Position numbers and translations under genes: made by a program. Source: Candidatus Tayloriibacteriota bacterium (lineage in GTDB: Bacteria > Patescibacteriota > Minisyncoccia > Phycocordibacterales > JARIHA01). From it: a DNA stretch of 20,346 nucleotides. Shown piece by piece: positions 1 through 7,068 of the stretch. How positions within the stretch are numbered: position 1 is the first letter of the stretch; each line of letters opens with the position of its first letter. The notes under the pieces were generated by a model that worked only from the letters and a program-made list of their open reading frames with translations, searched no databases and was not told where the DNA came from. The stretch covers positions 1-20,346 of the forward strand of contig JARIHA010000079.1 in assembly GCA_029288475.1 (NCBI GenBank), given 5' to 3'.

Positions 1-594
1 GATAATGGCAGCTCAGACAATACCAAAAAAGTAGCGGCATCCTACCCAGGAATTACTGTAATAACAGAATCTGAGAAAGGTCTTACAAAAGCTCGTCAGC
101 GAGGACTCAAGGAAGCAAAAGGTGACCTTCTCGCCTATATAGATGCTGATACTCGACTACCGGAAGATTGGACAAAAAAAGCACTCGACTTTTTTGCCAA
201 AGAAAAAAAAGCCGTTTCTCTCAGTGGCCCTTATCGATATTATGATGGTCCACGCTCGACCCAATTATTTCTTACCCTTTCTTGGTGGCTAACTGCACCC
301 ATCACTTATTTCTTTGTTGGTTATATGGTACTCGGCGGCAATTTCATTGCCAAAAAGTCGGCACTGGAAGCTATGGGTGGTTTCGATACCAATATTGAAT
401 TTTATGGAGAAGATACGGACATTGCCCGAAGACTCAACAAGTTTGGCAAAGTGATTTTCAAAATGAACTTCTTTACCTATTCCTCATCACGCCGTTTTTT
501 AAAACAAGGAGTAATCCGTACCTCGATTATCTACGCAGTAAACTTTATTTGGGAAGTCTTATTCCATCACCCTTATCATAATGAAAAAAAATAA
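1..594 (+). CDS. Family 2 glycosyltransferase, 5'-truncated by window edge
   Basis: The open frame runs from the first base of the window to a TAA at 592-594, so the N-terminus lies outside. The visible 197 residues are the C-terminal two thirds of a GT-A fold enzyme. They begin with the DNGSSDNT segment typical of nucleotide-sugar binding. A DAD (DxD) metal-binding motif lies near residue 49, a GG(N)FIAKKSALEAMGGFD acceptor-side segment follows, and GEDTDIARR carries the catalytic-base ED motif. The tail is basic and hydrophobic, which suggests membrane association. Such enzymes transfer a sugar from a nucleotide-sugar donor to lipid, glycan or protein acceptors; the donor and acceptor cannot be read here. 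It overlaps the next gene by 14 bp, so the two are probably co-transcribed. The ATG at 325 is internal and not the start. Confidence 0.9.
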   Translation, partial: DNGSSDNTKKVAASYPGITVITESEKGLTKARQRGLKEAKGDLLAYIDADTRLPEDWTKKALDFFAKEKKAVSLSGPYRYYDGPRSTQLFLTLSWWLTAPITYFFVGYMVLGGNFIAKKSALEAMGGFDTNIEFYGEDTDIARRLNKFGKVIFKMNFFTYSSSRRFLKQGVIRTSIIYAVNFIWEVLFHHPYHNEKK

Positions 595-1132
595 TCTCAT
601 GAATTTAACTTCTACCCAAAAAGCAACCGTCCTTTTTGTACTTTTCCTCCTAGCCTCAGCATGGTCATGGATGTTCAAAGTAACCGATACGGCAAATGCA
701 TTGCCGCTCACTTTGTTTTATCTTACGATCACTATCAATACTTTTTTTTCAGTCAAGCTTTTTTCCAGCATAATTCCGCCAGGTGATCCAATTCAGATCA
801 TTATTGATACTATACTTATTCTTCTTTATTTTGTTATGGCCTTTTTTCTGGGGAATCCGATCACGTTCGTATTCTTTACCCTTCTACTCTTCATTACCGC
901 AAGCACGAAATACTCTTTTCTTCTTAATCAATTACCTCACCCACGCCTACTAAAGAAAAAAATCCTTATCGATCTTTCTGGCGTACTCATGAGCACGCTT
1001 ACTCTAGGCGGAATAATCCTTGGTTATAGTTGGATTAGCACTTGGGCATTTAGTATTGTTTTTATCATTGCCAATATTCTCCTCTTCTTTGTATGGCCAC
1101 TTTACAGGCCTGATACGAAAACAGTTAGTTAA
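581..1132 (+). CDS. Polytopic membrane protein of unknown function
   Basis: I do not recognise this 183-residue protein. It is strongly hydrophobic, with about six predicted membrane segments (roughly residues 15-32, 41-62, 69-90, 92-107, 128-148 and 151-173). A short Lys/Asn-rich N-terminus and a polar tail flank them. The loop near residues 115-127 is basic (HPRLLKKK), as expected for a cytoplasmic loop. The ATG at 581 overlaps the glycosyltransferase stop; an alternative ATG at 599 lies just past that stop. Neither has a ribosome binding site, so translation may depend on coupling. Its position after a GT2 gene suggests a role in surface glycan or lipid-linked sugar handling, but that is context only. 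Confidence 0.75.
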   Translation: MKKNNLMNLTSTQKATVLFVLFLLASAWSWMFKVTDTANALPLTLFYLTITINTFFSVKLFSSIIPPGDPIQIIIDTILILLYFVMAFFLGNPITFVFFTLLLFITASTKYSFLLNQLPHPRLLKKKILIDLSGVLMSTLTLGGIILGYSWISTWAFSIVFIIANILLFFVWPLYRPDTKTVS

Positions 1133-1147
1133 ATTCTCAGAATTTGC

Positions 1148-1153
1148 TACAAT
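1148..1153 (+). promoter_or_regulatory. -10 box just upstream of the PAP2-like gene
   Basis: TACAAT lies 12 nt before the ATG at 1166, so transcription would start about 5 nt upstream of the start codon. No convincing -35 is visible (the best is TTAGTT at 1125-1130). This fits the very short leader pattern seen elsewhere in the window. Confidence 0.45.
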
Positions 1154-1165
1154 AGCAAGATACTG

Positions 1166-1834
1166 ATGAATTCTATAAAGTCATATATATCCAAATACGA
1201 GCATTATTTTTCCAATAGACGCTTCATAGGCGAGGTTCTAGTCGCATTTGGACTTCTCCTTATCAGTCTCGTAGTAAATTTCTACGCGGGCGTATATGCA
1301 ACAGAAAAAGCGAGCAACTTCGTAAGCGATATTATACTCAGCAATATTCGAGTCTTTGATGTAGATACCATATTCGTATGGGGACCAGTAGTATTCTGGG
1401 CCTATATTGCAATTTTATGCCTTAAGGAGCCCCGAAGAATACCGTTTGTACTAAAAAGTATCGCACTCTTTGTATTGATACGGTCTGTCTTCATCTCTAT
1501 GACTCACATTGGTCCTTTTCCGGATCATCTCGTCCTTACCTCAAATACCCGAATGGTAAAAGATTTTACTTTCGGAGGTGATCTCTTCTTCTCAGCCCAC
1601 ACAGGTCTTCCTTTCCTTATGGCAATGGTATTTTATAAAAATGTACGCCTTCGTGTTCTCTTTATGCTTACTGCAGTGTTTTTTGGTATTATCGTTTTAC
1701 TCGCCCACCGTCACTACTCAATCGATGTCCTCTCCGCCTTTTTTATCACCTACGCAATTTTCCACATTGCAGAAATCTTCTTCAAATGGGATCTGAGAGT
1801 ATTCGATGAAGGACTTCCTATGGTCAAGAGTTAG
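1166..1834 (+). CDS. PAP2 / sphingomyelin-synthase-like membrane phosphatase or transferase
   Basis: This 222-residue membrane protein has about six hydrophobic segments. Near the C-terminus it carries two signature blocks of the PAP2_C/sphingomyelin-synthase branch of the lipid phosphatase superfamily: GGDLFFSAHTG (residues 137-147) and HRHYSIDVLSAFF (181-193). By analogy H145, H183 and D187 form the His-His-Asp catalytic triad that makes a phospho-histidine intermediate. Family members either hydrolyse a lipid or isoprenoid phosphate or transfer a phosphate head group between lipids, on the outer membrane face. The GxFFSxHT spacing resembles sphingomyelin synthase more than classical PAP2 (which has KxxxxxxRP and PSGHS). 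I infer head-group transfer or polyprenyl-phosphate turnover. It has its own -10 box and ends 11 bp from the convergent GH130 gene with no obvious terminator between them. Confidence 0.8.
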   Translation: MNSIKSYISKYEHYFSNRRFIGEVLVAFGLLLISLVVNFYAGVYATEKASNFVSDIILSNIRVFDVDTIFVWGPVVFWAYIAILCLKEPRRIPFVLKSIALFVLIRSVFISMTHIGPFPDHLVLTSNTRMVKDFTFGGDLFFSAHTGLPFLMAMVFYKNVRLRVLFMLTAVFFGIIVLLAHRHYSIDVLSAFFITYAIFHIAEIFFKWDLRVFDEGLPMVKS

Positions 1835-1845
1835 AGGGTTACTCG

Positions 1846-3786
1846 TTACTTTTCGAGCTTCATCCCTCGTTCGAGGACACCAACCAATGCATCAAGCTTC
1901 ATTGAAGCAACTCCCACCACCTGATCAGCTCCACCGTAATAAATAAGAAGCTCACCTTTTTTCACCACCATTCCACAAGGAAACACGACGTTATTGACGA
2001 TGCCATTTTTCTCATACAATTCTTCGGGCTGGAAGACAGGACCAGTGATGCGCGAAAGCACATAGGCAGGATCTTTAAGATCAAGAAGCACTGCTCCCAC
2101 ACGATAGGTATGATGTTGTTTGGAGATGCCATGATAAAGGAGAAGCCATCCTTTCTTAGTTTTGATCGGCGGAGCTGAAATACCCACCTTTTCACTGTCC
2201 CACATTCCAGCACGCGCTCCTAAGATGCGAATACACGTATTGACCTCCCCCTCTTTAAAATTAAGTGAATCAATATAATCACCACAGATCTCACCGGCAA
2301 TCCTATGAAGAAAGAAGTATTTTCCTTTTATCTTTTCAGGAAAAATACACGCGTCCTTATCATCCACCCCAGCAGGACTCACGAGTACAGGTTTTTCCCA
2401 TTTCCATTTACGAGACAAGAAATCCTTTTCTGAAATAGAAGTTGCAGCGATTCTGGGGACGTCTATTCCATTATATGCCGTATAGAACATATAAATCCGA
2501 TCGCCAATCTTAGTAAGCCGAGGGTCCTCGCAGCCAGAATTTCCTCCAGCGACCTTCTTTAATTCAAACTCTTCTCTTGGAACATAGACCGGCTCAGGTA
2601 GTCGCTCTATGATTGTTTCTCCATCAGTAGTTACGGCATAGCCAATAGTAGAAGTATTGTCATCTGAGAGTACGCGATACAAAATGTGAATTTTTCCTCC
2701 CAGAGCAATAGCCGCGGGATTAAACGCCGCCTTTGATTCCCACTGATGACGCGGGTCGGCTAGGATAATTGGGTTCTTTGACGAGCGTTGGAATACTCCC
2801 TGCTTATAGAGCTCTGGGTCCATTGTTGAAAGCAAATCCGTCATATTAACCTTTGCCGAACACGTGGTTGTATCAGCCCCGCCGTAATAAATAATGAGCG
2901 TGTCCTTTTCCACCAGCGCACCAGAAGGAAAAACCACGTTTGCCACATCTCCAGAAAGTTCATATGGTTCTTCAGGGGCTAGAATCGGCCCCTTCGTCCT
3001 GCCCACTATCTTTCTCGGATCCTTTAGATCAAGCAAAAGTGCCTCAACTCCGAAGATTCGTTCAAAATGATCAGGGTTCGGAAAATAATTCTGAATATGA
3101 GAATAGACAAAAAGCCAACCCAAAGGAGTTTTAACAACAGGCGCCCCTACTTCAATATGATCAAATTCATTGCGTCGAGGATCGTCGATTATATTCTTAT
3201 CAATTTGCAAATGCCATTTGCCCCAGAACTCCTTTGACCAAAGTTCTTCAATATCATCAAATTGAGCGATCGCAACCTTGGCTGGAGGAGTATCAGTATG
3301 CGCACTCAGCATGACGGTTATTTTCCCATTGATTCGTTCTGGGAAAAGAGTCATGGCTTTGGCATTGAACGGAGTGACCAGATGTCGCTCAGTAATCTTC
3401 TTTAGATCAGGAGAAACAGCCACTGCCACCTTGATACCCTCTGGACCAAACGGATAAGTAGAAAGAGCCGTATAAAAAATATAGTACATTCCTTCAAAAT
3501 AGGTTACTCGCGGATCTTCACAACCATATTTTTCCCATTCCTCCTTTGGCTCGATCAAAAGTGAATGATTTTTAAAATGTGTTCCGTCTTTGCTTTCGGC
3601 AATACCTACCGTAGAGATCTGCTGAGGAGTACGAAGTCGGTCAGGAGCAGAGATAGCTCGATAGAGACCAAGGATCTTATTTCCCTTTTTTATCGGACAC
3701 ATATTGAAAGCGGCAAAAGCTTCCCAATAATGATCTTTGTTTGGGCCGAGGATAGGATTGTGCGGGGTACGTTTTACTACGAACAT
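1846..3786 (-). CDS. Tandem-duplicated GH130 mannoside phosphorylase/hydrolase
   Basis: This 646-residue protein consists of two complete copies of the five-bladed beta-propeller GH130 fold, about residues 1-325 and 335-646. Each copy has an HNPIL/KNPII entry segment, an AFN motif, a GCEDPR motif (D91 and D421; family knowledge places the general acid in this area), a GAP/SAPP-(V/I)KT segment, a VGA-like LLDLKDP blade, and a closing YYGGAD block. GH130 enzymes act on beta-mannosides, either by phosphorolysis to mannose-1-phosphate or by hydrolysis. I cannot assign which from motifs alone. There is no signal peptide, so the protein is cytoplasmic. It is the last gene of the mannose operon, 24 bp after the other GH130 gene. 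The start ATG has no Shine-Dalgarno; a TATATC box 11 nt upstream could be a weak internal promoter. Confidence 0.88.
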   Translation of the reverse strand: MFVVKRTPHNPILGPNKDHYWEAFAAFNMCPIKKGNKILGLYRAISAPDRLRTPQQISTVGIAESKDGTHFKNHSLLIEPKEEWEKYGCEDPRVTYFEGMYYIFYTALSTYPFGPEGIKVAVAVSPDLKKITERHLVTPFNAKAMTLFPERINGKITVMLSAHTDTPPAKVAIAQFDDIEELWSKEFWGKWHLQIDKNIIDDPRRNEFDHIEVGAPVVKTPLGWLFVYSHIQNYFPNPDHFERIFGVEALLLDLKDPRKIVGRTKGPILAPEEPYELSGDVANVVFPSGALVEKDTLIIYYGGADTTTCSAKVNMTDLLSTMDPELYKQGVFQRSSKNPIILADPRHQWESKAAFNPAAIALGGKIHILYRVLSDDNTSTIGYAVTTDGETIIERLPEPVYVPREEFELKKVAGGNSGCEDPRLTKIGDRIYMFYTAYNGIDVPRIAATSISEKDFLSRKWKWEKPVLVSPAGVDDKDACIFPEKIKGKYFFLHRIAGEICGDYIDSLNFKEGEVNTCIRILGARAGMWDSEKVGISAPPIKTKKGWLLLYHGISKQHHTYRVGAVLLDLKDPAYVLSRITGPVFQPEELYEKNGIVNNVVFPCGMVVKKGELLIYYGGADQVVGVASMKLDALVGVLERGMKLEK

Positions 3787-3810
3787 AAGTACTGATTGAT
3801 ATAATTATTA

Positions 3811-5802
3811 TTAAGAAAAAATGACTGGTGAAATAGTAACGTGAGGTAATGAATCTTGGAGAAGATGCCAAACAAGGTTTTCCGTATCAATGGTCGCGAC
3901 ACAGCCAACCTTGTCTCCTCCGCCATAGTATACATGCAGGACACCGTCAAGCTCAACCGCTCCACCCGGGTAAGCAATACCCGGCTTTCCATCATTCTCA
4001 TACCACTGGTCAGGAGAGAGGATAGGCCTCTTGCTTCGGGCGATCACTTTGCGCGGATCTTTCAGATCAAGAAGCATTGCACCAATCTTGTACTTTGAAG
4101 AATCACGGCGATCGACTGCGTTATAAATAGCGAGCCAACCTTCTTTGGTTTTGATTGGCGACGCACCCATACTGAGCTTCTGACTATCCCAATAAGATCG
4201 GCGAGGAGGAATAATATGCTGGCCAGTAAGCCATCGTTTCCCCTCTCCGAATTCAAGATCAGGAACAATGTCTACCATGATGTTCGGCCACATTCGATGA
4301 AATACTACGTACTGACCATCTATCTTCTCAGACATCAGCACAACACTCTTGCTTCCTACATTTGGAGGAGACATCAGAGCGGGCTTCTTCCATTTCCATT
4401 TCTTTTTTAAAAAATCTGCAACTGAAATTGAAGTAATAGCAGTGCGCATAGGCCAGCTGCCATTATGCGCCACATATGTAAGATAAATAGTATCCTCAAT
4501 TCTAGTAACTTTTGGATCTTCGCATCCTCCCCAACTTCCTCCTGAAGCAAAGGGATTATACTCTCCGCCAACTAAATTGTTCTTCAAATCGTGCTTGATC
4601 TTTTCTGAAAGATCTCTTTCCTCTCTATCAGACGGAAGTTTATGAAGCGAATAGACGGGTTTATTGGCACGCTCATCTATAATGATCCCATCGGAACTTG
4701 CCGCATAACCAATACGTGACAAGCCATCAGAACCTACTGCTCGATAAAAAAGGTGAACCTTGTCATTAATAGCCAGTGCGGTGGGATTGAAAGCACCGTC
4801 TGATTCCCATTGATGATCAGTAGGTTTTAGGATTGGATTGTGCTGATGTTTTGCAAGAGTAATCTGTTTTCGATGCCGATGATCGGCAAGCACTTTTTCA
4901 GAAAACTCAATAAAGCTTACCTCTCCTTCCTGAGATGTTCCGTAGATACGGAGCGTTCTATTCTTTTCTTCTCCTCGCTTCTCCCCACGATTTGCTTGTA
5001 CCACTCCAATAACAGTAAAATTACCGACCCTATCAAGCGGCAGCTCAATAAGCGGTAGTTCCGTCTGCCAGAGCAATCGTGTAGGATGATCTACTGGGAA
5101 AAGAGCTACTCCCATTTTTACAAAACGTTCTTCACCCACCTTTTGATTATGCAAATTTACGTCGGCCAAAATATCAACAGCTACTTCAGATTCATAGAAA
5201 ATTGCTATAGCATCTTCAACAAGCAATCCTCCTACTACTCTGAAATGAGCACCATCAAAAAAATGCCAATGAGGAATTCGATGAGGCTCTACCACATTCC
5301 AACTCTTCGTATTCTTAGAAACAGCAACGCGAAGAACATCTCCGCCGAAATAGACAGCATCACCAACTTCGTCGCCAAGCTCAGGCACGAATATACCATT
5401 TGACTGTATCTTTTTTATTTCACCGGCAATTACCCATGTAAGCTTGTCTTTCGTAGCTGCATACACCAATGAAGAACCCGAGGCATCGTGAGCATCGCGA
5501 CGAAGGTAGGTCATGACCACATCACCTTCATGACAAAAAAATCTAAAATCCCTGCATTTAGAAAGATCCTCTTTCGTCCTGTTTTTATTTCTCAAGACCA
5601 CTTTCTTAGGCTTTGAGGTAAAACTCGCGCCATCCTTGCTCTCAATCAAAAAAAGCTCGTGCTCGCCCTTGTCAGAAGTCTGACGAACAAGTAAAAAATA
5701 TCCCTCATCTGATCGTCCCACTGCTAGTGGCTTCTTATATACTGTAGATTCCTTAACAGAAGATTTTACCGTCAGTTTTTTGAGGGGTTTTCTCGCGATC
5801 AT
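3811..5802 (-). CDS. GH130 family protein with degenerate N-terminal propeller half
   Basis: This 663-residue protein is cytoplasmic with no signal peptide. The C-terminal half (from about residue 320) is a clear GH130 domain: HNPILKPTDHQWES, AFNPTALAI, GGCEDPKVT with E428 and D429, the MGASPIKTKEGW segment, LLDLKDPRKV, and a closing YYGGGD. The N-terminal half (1-315) has the same blade rhythm but has lost the motifs; the equivalent of CEDPR reads CRDFR at 83-87. I infer an ancient tandem duplication in which one copy became structural. The ATG overlaps the upstream isomerase stop by 4 bp (ATGA), a classic coupling arrangement, so it should be translated together with the isomerase. Substrate and mode (phosphorolysis or hydrolysis) are unknown; beta-mannosides are the family norm. 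Confidence 0.87.
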   Translation of the reverse strand: MIARKPLKKLTVKSSVKESTVYKKPLAVGRSDEGYFLLVRQTSDKGEHELFLIESKDGASFTSKPKKVVLRNKNRTKEDLSKCRDFRFFCHEGDVVMTYLRRDAHDASGSSLVYAATKDKLTWVIAGEIKKIQSNGIFVPELGDEVGDAVYFGGDVLRVAVSKNTKSWNVVEPHRIPHWHFFDGAHFRVVGGLLVEDAIAIFYESEVAVDILADVNLHNQKVGEERFVKMGVALFPVDHPTRLLWQTELPLIELPLDRVGNFTVIGVVQANRGEKRGEEKNRTLRIYGTSQEGEVSFIEFSEKVLADHRHRKQITLAKHQHNPILKPTDHQWESDGAFNPTALAINDKVHLFYRAVGSDGLSRIGYAASSDGIIIDERANKPVYSLHKLPSDREERDLSEKIKHDLKNNLVGGEYNPFASGGSWGGCEDPKVTRIEDTIYLTYVAHNGSWPMRTAITSISVADFLKKKWKWKKPALMSPPNVGSKSVVLMSEKIDGQYVVFHRMWPNIMVDIVPDLEFGEGKRWLTGQHIIPPRRSYWDSQKLSMGASPIKTKEGWLAIYNAVDRRDSSKYKIGAMLLDLKDPRKVIARSKRPILSPDQWYENDGKPGIAYPGGAVELDGVLHVYYGGGDKVGCVATIDTENLVWHLLQDSLPHVTISPVIFS

Positions 5803-6149
5803 GCTCTTCCATAATTATCTTCCGTACGAACAATGTCATTTTCATCAAATTCCCCCGTAGAGATCTCCAGCACTTCTACATCATCATTTGGAGCGGACAT
5901 ACGATGGTCTACTTCTTTGCCTACAAAAAATTCATCGCCCTTTTTTGCACCTATCACCTTATCTCCAATACTGATTTGTGGAGTGCCAGAAAGAATTTTC
6001 CAAAATTCTTGTCTTAAATGATGATGTTGCAGACTCAGGCTCTCTCCTTTCTTTATGAAAATCACCTTCACTGTAGAAGGTTCGCCCTTATTAAACTGTC
6101 TAAATTCTCCCCACGGTCTTGTAACCGTGAAAGGGTAGTCTTTTTCCAT
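5799..6149 (-). CDS. Cupin-type mannose-6-phosphate isomerase (type II, stand-alone)
   Basis: This single-domain cupin (116 residues from the ATG) matches the C-terminal isomerase domain of bifunctional ManC/AlgA proteins. It has RPWGEFRQF near the N-terminus, the metal-site block QHHHLRQEFW (H42, H44 and E48 as likely ligands), a later ligand in VDHR (H82), and the terminal DIVRTEDNYGR signature. It would interconvert mannose-6-phosphate and fructose-6-phosphate in the cytoplasm with a bound divalent metal. I chose the ATG at 6149 over an in-frame TTG at 6182. The ATG opens the conserved region and sits 7 nt after a perfect TATAAT, whereas the TTG overlaps the upstream gene's end by 11 bp. 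It ends with TGA, which shows that TGA is a stop in this genome. It sits between the HAD and GH130 genes of the mannose operon. Confidence 0.88.
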   Translation of the reverse strand: MEKDYPFTVTRPWGEFRQFNKGEPSTVKVIFIKKGESLSLQHHHLRQEFWKILSGTPQISIGDKVIGAKKGDEFFVGKEVDHRMSAPNDDVEVLEISTGEFDENDIVRTEDNYGRA

Positions 6150-6156
6150 AGTATCT

Positions 6157-6162
6157 ATTATA
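6157..6162 (-). promoter_or_regulatory. Internal TATAAT box of the isomerase gene
   Basis: A perfect TATAAT on the minus strand lies 7 nt before the isomerase ATG, inside the 22-bp gap after the HAD stop. A start there would give a leaderless transcript for the last three genes of the operon. The -35 is poor (TTGCTT with only a 14-nt spacer). Confidence 0.4.
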
Positions 6163-6171
6163 GTACACTTC

Positions 6172-6978
6172 TTAAGAAGCAACCCCTATGATAGTGTGAA
6201 TAAGTTTTTTAGTATCTTCTGGTGAATTTACCTGAAAACACTCGATTCCAAGGGGTATTACTGCCGCATCGTTACCGTCCGGATACAGACCGTCACCAAC
6301 ATATACAATACGTTGAATAGATGAGTTTAGGTGCGAGGCAAGTTGTTTCATGCCAAATCCTTTATCAATCCCCTTTCTTGCTATATCAATAGAAGTAGTA
6401 CCTCCGAAATTAACAGTAAAATCTGGGAGAAGTTCTTTTAGTTTATCCAGAAGAGGGCGACGTTTAATACGCTCAGGATCCCATTTTTCCTTCAATTCGA
6501 TTGGCGCTTGGCTTCCTAAAGCAGAAAAAGTCACCTGCGTTCCGCGATCTTCGATCATTTCACCATAAATCTTTTTTTCTACAGCAAATCCGGTCTCCGC
6601 AAAAGCCTTGTCAAAAGCAGCGAAGATCGAATCACGCTCCTCAGGGGTCAATTTTCTTTCATATACCTGCTTCCATCCATTACGATATTGGTACAGAGCG
6701 GCGCCGATCGTCGGCAGAACATAAAAATTACTCAAAAGCTTGTTTTTTTCCTCTTCGCTGTCGTTTCGGCACGGCAAATGATCCAATACCTGCTTCTGAA
6801 ACTGATTGAACGCCGAACCAGAAATGATTCCAACCTTCTTTTTGGTCAAAAGTTGGCAAAGAAGCTTCCCCATTTCGTCATCAAGCGTCATCCTGCTCAA
6901 GGTCAGAGTGTTATCCATATCGAATCCAATAATATCGAACGAATCCGGTTGTATCTCATTTCCTTTTAATGATTTCAT
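6172..6978 (-). CDS. HAD-superfamily (IIB-type) phosphomannomutase-like protein
   Basis: This 268-residue cytoplasmic protein has the HAD catalytic motif FDMDNTLT, with nucleophile D20 and acid/base D22. Motif II is in the IISGSAF segment (about 48-55). A GGTTSIDIARKGIDKG block follows at about 191-206, and motif III/IV VGDGLYPDGND at about 226-236. The cap insertion and the GG-(T)SID-x(6)-DK block are typical of HAD-IIB enzymes. The arrangement resembles eukaryotic-type phosphomannomutase (PMM), which interconverts mannose-1-phosphate and mannose-6-phosphate. The adjacent phosphomannose isomerase and GH130 genes support that reading. A plain sugar phosphatase of the same family (such as a trehalose- or sucrose-phosphatase relative) is the main alternative. 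It is the first gene of the four-gene minus-strand operon and has a clear promoter with the -10 box 6 nt from the ATG. Confidence 0.75.
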   Translation of the reverse strand: MKSLKGNEIQPDSFDIIGFDMDNTLTLSRMTLDDEMGKLLCQLLTKKKVGIISGSAFNQFQKQVLDHLPCRNDSEEEKNKLLSNFYVLPTIGAALYQYRNGWKQVYERKLTPEERDSIFAAFDKAFAETGFAVEKKIYGEMIEDRGTQVTFSALGSQAPIELKEKWDPERIKRRPLLDKLKELLPDFTVNFGGTTSIDIARKGIDKGFGMKQLASHLNSSIQRIVYVGDGLYPDGNDAAVIPLGIECFQVNSPEDTKKLIHTIIGVAS

Positions 6979-6984
6979 CTTTTC

Positions 6985-7014
6985 ATTTTATCCTATCTTA
7001 TTGCATTATGACAA
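6985..7014 (-). promoter_or_regulatory. Promoter of the mannose operon
   Basis: On the minus strand, TTGTCA (7014-7009) is followed after 18 nt by TAAAAT (6990-6985), then 6 nt to the ATG at 6978. The predicted transcription start falls at or next to the start codon, so the mRNA should be leaderless. It is back to back with the promoter of the FAD oxidase gene. Confidence 0.6.
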
Positions 7015-7030
7015 TCCTTGCCCAGCTTAC

Positions 7031-7059
7031 TTACAAACCAGCCGATAACAGGTTATAAT
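7031..7059 (+). promoter_or_regulatory. Promoter of the FAD oxidase gene
   Basis: TTACAA at 7031-7036, a 17-nt spacer and a perfect TATAAT at 7054-7059 form a near-consensus sigma-70-type promoter. The ATG at 7069 follows only 9 nt after the -10 box, leaving a leader of 2-3 nt at most. This promoter also decides the start: the in-frame TTG at 7018 lies upstream of it. Confidence 0.7.
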
Positions 7060-7068
7060 AATCCCATT

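Noticed and set aside
325..594. An 89-residue protein starting at the ATG at 325
   Set aside because: The frame is open to the window start and encodes the upstream GT2 motifs (DNGSSDNT, DAD), so this ATG is internal.
1835..1870. Terminator between the PAP2-like and GH130 convergent genes
   Set aside because: Only an imperfect short repeat (TCGAG/CTCG) is visible with no T-tract, so I could not support a terminator.
5799..5801. TGA recoded as glycine (code 25)
   Set aside because: The isomerase ends at TGA right after its conserved terminal YGR motif, and the next gene starts with an ATGA overlap, so TGA works as a stop.
6150..6182. TTG start at 6182 for the isomerase
   Set aside because: It overlaps the HAD gene end by 11 bp, adds 11 residues without family similarity, and lies upstream of a perfect TATAAT that better explains the ATG at 6149.
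7018..7068. TTG start at 7018 for the FAD oxidase
   Set aside because: It lies upstream of a near-consensus promoter (TTACAA-17-TATAAT), so it would not be in the transcript. The ATG at 7069 fits.
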